Source of the DNA: an uncultured Clostridiaceae bacterium | Lineage (GTDB): Bacteria; Bacillota; Clostridia; TANB77; CAG-508 | NCBI GenBank assembly: GCA_958417695.1 | Contig: CATZDQ010000057.1 | Location: 1-9,283 of the forward strand | Direction of reading: 5' to 3' | Length of the DNA: 9,283 nt | Shown here: piece after piece, positions 5,465 to 9,283 of the stretch | Layout: the number at the start of each line of letters is the position of its first letter | Position numbering within the stretch: the stretch's first letter is position 1 | Notes under the pieces: model-generated | The model's database searches: none | What the model was told of the DNA's origin: nothing | What the model saw: the letters and a program-made list of their open reading frames with translations, nothing else | Position numbers and translations under genes: made by a program

Positions 5465-7661
5465 TTGAAAAAAGAAAGAAGAAGAAAAGTAGAAAAAGCC
5501 CATATAGAACCTAAGGAGAAAAAGAAAAGGGATACGCAGAATCAGAAACTAAAAAGAAAAATAGAAAAAGAGATGAAAAAGCAAGATACCAGTAAAGAAA
5601 TCAAGAAACTAAAAAATAAAAAACCGATTAATTTTAGAAAGTTAAATAAAAAGGAAAATCGAAATACAGAGCCTATTGGTAATATATCTAGAAAGAAAAG
5701 AATTTTATATGAGTTATTTATAGCTATTCTCATATTAACAGCTTTAGCGGGAAGAATTGGATATATTCAATTTGTACAAGGTAGTGAACTACAAGCCATG
5801 GCTTATGTGCAACAAACATTGGACCGCCATATTAATCCTAAGAGAGGGACCATTTATGATGCAACTGGAAAAAATATTTTAGCAGTTAGTTCTACGGTGG
5901 AAACTGTAACGGTAAACCCTGTAAATATTGCTGTCAAAGATAGAGAAAAAGTGGCGAAAGCTTTAAGTGAAATTTTTTCTTTGGATTATGATACGATTTT
6001 AAAAAGAGTCAGTAAAAGAAGTTCTATTGAAACAATTGTAAAAAAGGTGGAAAAGGAAAAGACAGATGAATTAAGAATATGGATGAAGGATAATCATATT
6101 ACGACAGGTATTAACATTGATGAAGATACTAAAAGATATTATCCCTATAATTATTTAGCTTCCCAAGTTATTGGTTTTTGTGGTAGTGATAATCAAGGTT
6201 TAGATGGTATAGAGGCGATTTATGATGAGACTTTAAAAGGGAGCAAGGGGAAAATTACAAAGATGACAGATGCAAAAGGTGGTGATATTGCTCAAACCAC
6301 AGAAAATTATGTACCAGCGATAGATGGAAATGATTTAATTTTATCCATAGATAGTACCATTCAAGGAATTGCAGAAAAATATCTAAAAGAAGCTTGTATT
6401 GATAATGTGTGTACAGATGGTGGTAATATTATTGTTATGAATCCTAAAACAGGTGATATTCTTGCTTTAGCAGGATATCCAAATTATAATTTAAATGAAC
6501 CATATTCACCGAATACAGAGGAATTAAAAAGTACATGGGGTAGTTTATCGCAAGCGGATAAAAGTAAGAATCTACAGGCGATGTGGAGAAATAAGGCTAT
6601 TTCAGATACCTACGAACCGGGTTCTACTTTTAAGTTAGTAACTGCTTCTGCAGCATTAGAAGAAGGGCTTACCACTACAGATAAAGAAGGAGAATTTTGT
6701 TGTACTGGTTCTATTGAAATTGCAGGGACTAGAATGAAATGTTGGAGATATTATAGACCACATGGACCAGAAAGTTTAAGGCAAGCTTTGATGAATTCTT
6801 GTAATCCAGTATTTATAGGTTTAGGTCAAAAAATTGGAGTGCATAAATATTATGAATATTTAAATAAGTATGGTTTTTTAAGAAAAACAGGTATTGATTT
6901 ACCAGGGGAAGCAAAGGGAATTTTCTTAGCAGAAAATAAAGTGGGTCCTGTAGAACTTCGGAACAATTGCCTTTGGCCAAAGATTTGAAGTAACGCCTAT
7001 TCAAATGATTAGTATGGTTTCTACTATTGCAGGCGGTGGTATCTATACACAGCCTAGAATTGTGAAAGCAACAGTAGATAGTCAGACAGGAGAAAGAAAA
7101 GAAGTAGAAGTGATAAAAAAAGAACGTGTTATTTCTGAAGAAACAGCTAAGAATGTACTAAGTATGATGGAAAGCGTTGTAGCAGAAGGTACGGGTAAGA
7201 ATTCACAAGTAAAGGGGTATCGTATTGGTGGAAAAACAGGTACTTCAGAAGATGGTGTTAATACTGGTAAATATGTAACTTCTTTTATAGGGGTTGCACC
7301 AATTTCTGACCCACAAGTTTGTATTTTAGTTACTTTATATAACCCAACTGGTGAAGGTGGTCACCAAGGTGGAGGTGTAGCAGCACCAATTGGTTCCCAG
7401 ATATTTGGAGAAGTCTTACCATATCTAGAAATTAAGATGGATGATGAGACAAAAATTGAAAATGTAGAACAAGTAGCCGTTCCAGAAGTGGTGGGTATGA
7501 GTTTAAAAGAGGCAGATAAGGTGCTAAAAGAAGCGGGACTAGAAATGTATATAGAAGACCAAACAGAAGGAATCGATAAAGCTAATACGGCAGTTAAGTT
7601 GCAAACACCAAGTAAAGGAATTATGGTAAAAAAGGGTAGTAACGTATTTGTAGAGTTCTAG
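5465..7661 (+). CDS. spoVD: SpoVD/FtsI-type class B penicillin-binding protein with one PASTA domain, frameshifted
   Basis: This is a peptidoglycan DD-transpeptidase that cross-links wall at the septum or in the spore cortex. It reads from TTG at 5465 to a stop at 6986-6988. Dropping one C at 6959 joins GPVEL to GTIAFGQRFEVTPIQM and gives 731 residues, a normal length. Residues 1-79 form a very basic cytoplasmic tail, and a membrane anchor spans about 81-103. The dimerisation region begins with RGTIYD, near residue 127. The transpeptidase motifs are all present: STFK with catalytic Ser387, SCN at 445-447 and KTG at 590-592. A single PASTA domain occupies about 670-731. One PASTA domain is the SpoVD pattern; Bacillus PBP2B has two. 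With only one such gene here it may serve division, sporulation or both. As written, the sequence encodes a product that lacks KTG and would be inactive. The reading frame on both sides is well conserved, so sequencing error is likely. Confidence 0.88.
6956..6988 (+). other. Frameshift site 2: extra C in TCGGAA, within the PBP gene
   Basis: The frame reads CTT CGG AAC AAT and stops at 6986-6988. Dropping the C at 6959 gives CTT GGA ACA ATT GCC TTT GGC CAA, encoding the family motif GTIAFGQ that normally lies between the SxN and KTG motifs. The next in-frame ATG at 7005 sits within conserved PBP sequence and has no ribosome binding site, so the downstream part is not a separate gene. Confidence 0.85.
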
Positions 7662-7764
7662 GGATAAACAGGAAATATTAAAAAAGGATATACAAAAAAT
7701 TATTTTATAAGGTTTTCAGAAAAATAATGAAAATAAGGTAATAGAGAAAAATAAATAGTATAGG

Positions 7765-7803
7765 AAAAGCCCAAATACTCCCTAAAAAAGAGAGTATTTG
7801 GGC
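7765..7803 (-). terminator. Terminator of the lipoprotein gene, between convergent genes
   Basis: A perfect 12-bp inverted repeat, GCCCAAATACTC (7769-7780) and GAGTATTTGGGC (7792-7803), encloses an 11-nt loop. On the minus strand it is followed by TTTT (7768-7765); on the plus strand no T run follows. It starts 6 bases beyond the stop codon of the minus-strand gene. It may also end transcripts from the PBP gene, which stops about 107 bases before it. The rest of this gap is A-rich and holds nothing else I can identify. Confidence 0.7.
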
Positions 7804-7809
7804 ATATTG

Positions 7810-8664
7810 CTATGGCTGTTTTTCAATCCATCGGTGACCTATTAAAACTATATCAGAAAATTTTGAATTGACCAGTTCTTGCATGACACTACAGGTACAG
7901 TTGGGATTTGCAGCAAGTGTATTTGCAAGTTCAAGTGCATAAGATTGATTATCAGAAGTGTAGAGATAATAGCTCATGGTTGCACATTTTTGGGCTATGG
8001 ATTTCAAAGTGCTTTCTCCAGCAATTTCAGAATTTGCAATTATCAGCCAAACACTAGGAAATTCTGATTCTGTAAGTTTTTCCAATACATGATTGGTGCT
8101 ATTAGGATTTACACAAAGAACACTTGCAATGGCTGTGGCGTAAGACTCAATATTAGAAGTGTAGATATAATCATACTCACTACTTGCGTTAATACTTGCA
8201 CATTTTTCTGCTACTTTTAATAAATTTTCTTCATTAGCCAGGGGACAACTAGCAACGCTAAGCCACTCAAGAGGACTTTTAATATTTGCTTGATTGTCCA
8301 AATATTCTATCATTTGCTGTTTAGAACTGGAATTATTTTCTTCTAATTCCTCTGTATTTGTACTGGATTCTTCTACGTCGCTGGCATTTAAGGAAGAGTC
8401 TTCTACCTTACTTGTATAGGAAGGTAATTCTTTTATGTGAATCGTTCTTTCTTCCATATCTTTAAATTCCTCAAGTTCCGATATCCGTTTTTTTAATGAA
8501 TATTCGGAAGAATCATGATTAAATTTCAATGATTCTAATTGTGATTTTAGCGAGGAGACTTCTTGCCGAAGTTTATCACACTCTACAGAAGTTACGATTC
8601 CACATGCTGTCAGATAAACAATCATTAAAAAACCAATGGTTACCAAAGCAATCTTTTTTTTCAT
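7810..8664 (-). CDS. Lipoprotein with coiled coil and LRV/HEAT-like repeats
   Basis: This 284-residue protein starts at ATG with AGGAGGAA six bases upstream. A basic hydrophobic leader ends in the lipobox LTAC, so Cys21 would be lipidated and the protein anchored outside the membrane. Residues about 29-70 look like a coiled coil, followed by a Ser/Glu/Asn-rich linker to about 115. Two similar units of roughly 70 residues follow (about 131-199 and 202-267), each with a PLEWLSVA/FPSVWLIIA strand, an LLKVAEKCA/LKSIAQKCA helix, a YTS...SYA helix and NPN-(S/C)-T...(V)-x-(E/Q)-(K/E)-L. The NPNST..VLEKL pattern recalls leucine-rich repeat variant (LRV) proteins. A third unit seems to begin near 268 and is cut short. 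The gene is convergent to the PBP gene and has its own terminator. It uses CGG arginine codons at least twice, unlike the neighbouring genes. No function can be assigned beyond a likely protein-binding surface. Confidence 0.75.
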   Translation of the reverse strand: MKKKIALVTIGFLMIVYLTACGIVTSVECDKLRQEVSSLKSQLESLKFNHDSSEYSLKKRISELEEFKDMEERTIHIKELPSYTSKVEDSSLNASDVEESSTNTEELEENNSSSKQQMIEYLDNQANIKSPLEWLSVASCPLANEENLLKVAEKCASINASSEYDYIYTSNIESYATAIASVLCVNPNSTNHVLEKLTESEFPSVWLIIANSEIAGESTLKSIAQKCATMSYYLYTSDNQSYALELANTLAANPNCTCSVMQELVNSKFSDIVLIGHRWIEKQP

Positions 8665-8737
8665 GTTACATTCCTCCTATAAACTTTATGGTTGAGTTCT
8701 ATATAGAGTAAACACCAAAAGTGAGAGAAAGTTCCTT

Positions 8738-8751
8738 TCACTAATTAGTGA
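8738..8751. promoter_or_regulatory. Palindrome upstream of the lipoprotein gene, possible operator
   Basis: TCACTAATTAGTGA is a perfect 14-bp palindrome about 74 bp before the lipoprotein start. It lies between the start codon and the candidate -10 boxes, where a repressor site would be placed. The binding protein is unknown. Confidence 0.4.
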
Positions 8752-8780
8752 TAATAGGGTAAAAAATAATACGAAATAGT

Positions 8781-8804
8781 ATTATACTAATTTTATTATA
8801 CTAA
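8781..8804 (-). promoter_or_regulatory. Tandem TTAGTATAAT repeats, candidate promoter of the lipoprotein gene
   Basis: On the minus strand TTAGTATAAT occurs twice, 14 bp apart (plus-strand ATTATACTAA at 8781-8790 and 8795-8804). Each copy contains a consensus -10 TATAAT. The upstream copy has only a weak -35, TTTATT (8823-8818), at 17 bp. A 7-bp inverted repeat (ATAATAC 8766-8772, GTATTAT 8779-8785) overlaps the downstream copy. This is the best promoter candidate for the lipoprotein gene, but the AT-rich background makes it uncertain. Confidence 0.35.
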
Positions 8805-8823
8805 AATTTTAGAGGAAAATAAA

Positions 8824-9242
8824 TTTATGTAAAGCTTATTTGAGACTGTTAATCGACATAATTTTAAATAAATATAAATTTTTTATAATACAGCATTGTA
8901 AAAGTTTTTGTGTTTTTATATTTTATGAAAGAGACAAATTTCTATATGGTTTATTAATAAGTGAATGTTAATTTTAATATAAATAAAAGGTTGTTTTAAT
9001 TAAAAGATTTTTACAATAAAAAATATTTGAAAAAATGGATGAAATGTAAATAATATAGAAGTAAAAAATGAAGAACAATGGTTACAAGAATAAAAGGAAA
9101 AATATAGGATTCTTAAAAAAATATCTTATACAAAAAACTTTAAATTATTTTATTATGCAAACTTGTAAACAAATGACTTGACTATAAAATTAAAAAGTAT
9201 AAAAAGAAATATTATAATTAATAGAAATAAAATGTGTAAATA
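8824..9242. other. AT-rich intergenic stretch without a convincing gene
   Basis: This stretch of about 420 bases is very AT-rich, with short runs of A and T and stops in all frames. I found no tRNA, strong RNA hairpin, riboswitch core or credible coding region. The longest ATG-started frame I noted, 37 codons at 9068-9181, lacks a proper ribosome binding site. A weak promoter-like pair (TTGTAA 9163-9168, TAAAAT 9185-9190) is present. Confidence 0.6.
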
Positions 9243-9271
9243 TTGACTTTAACCGAAAGGTAATATAAAAT
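9243..9271 (+). promoter_or_regulatory. Candidate sigma-A promoter for a gene beyond the right edge
   Basis: TTGACT (9243-9248) and TAAAAT (9266-9271) are 17 bp apart, the best spaced promoter in the right-hand intergenic region. TATAAA at 9264-9269 is an overlapping alternative -10. It points to a gene that begins outside the window. Confidence 0.5.
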
Positions 9272-9283
9272 TAATAAAGAAGA

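Noticed and set aside
7005..7661. The open frame from ATG 7005 as a separate small PASTA protein.
   Set aside because: It begins inside the conserved transpeptidase domain and contains the KTG motif, so it is the 3' part of the frameshifted PBP gene.
9068..9181. A 37-codon ATG frame in the right-hand intergenic region.
   Set aside because: It lacks a proper ribosome binding site, and its composition simply follows the A-rich DNA. It resembles no family I know.

Overview
The window is AT-rich, low-GC Firmicutes DNA. Its core is the start of a division and cell-wall (dcw) cluster in Gram-positive order: mraZ, rsmH, an ftsL-like gene, and a class B penicillin-binding protein (PBP) with one C-terminal PASTA domain, the SpoVD-type layout. 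A possible sigma-E-like promoter before the PBP gene and the strong purine-rich ribosome binding sites suggest a spore-forming or formerly spore-forming member of the Clostridia. The species cannot be named from the sequence.

Layout. (1) 1-1444: the 3' part of a large secreted-type protein with a C-terminal formylglycine-generating-enzyme / C-type-lectin-like fold, broken by an apparent one-base insertion at 394 and closed by a clear terminator. (2) 1503-1767: a leader with a promoter and an array of AAAGTGG boxes, the expected autoregulatory operator of MraZ. (3) 1768-4092: mraZ, a 389-bp A-rich spacer with repeated ACAAAAGA and a hairpin, rsmH, and ftsL, whose stop codon lies inside a terminator hairpin. 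(4) 4156-5307: an MFS-like membrane protein gene between ftsL and the PBP gene, with a terminator on each side. (5) 5465-7661: the PBP gene, again broken by an apparent one-base insertion (6959). (6) 7810-8664, minus strand: a convergent gene for a lipoprotein with a coiled coil and two LRV/HEAT-like repeat units. (7) 8665-9283: AT-rich, no convincing gene; it holds candidate control elements for the lipoprotein gene and a good promoter at the right edge for a gene outside the window.

How it fits together. MraZ represses its own operon; RsmH methylates 16S rRNA; FtsL-like protein and the class B PBP belong to the septal peptidoglycan machinery. The cluster stops after the PBP: no mraY, murD, ftsW or murG follows, and the next gene is convergent.

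The most unusual observation is that the two broken genes are broken in the same way. Each carries an extra C that creates the hexamer TCGGAA and puts a rare CGG codon in frame, and each is intact on both sides of the break. A shared sequencing or assembly artefact is the simplest explanation. Real mutation or +1 recoding at CGG is possible but has counter-evidence inside the window. I saw no CRISPR array, tRNA, rRNA, insertion sequence or defence system.
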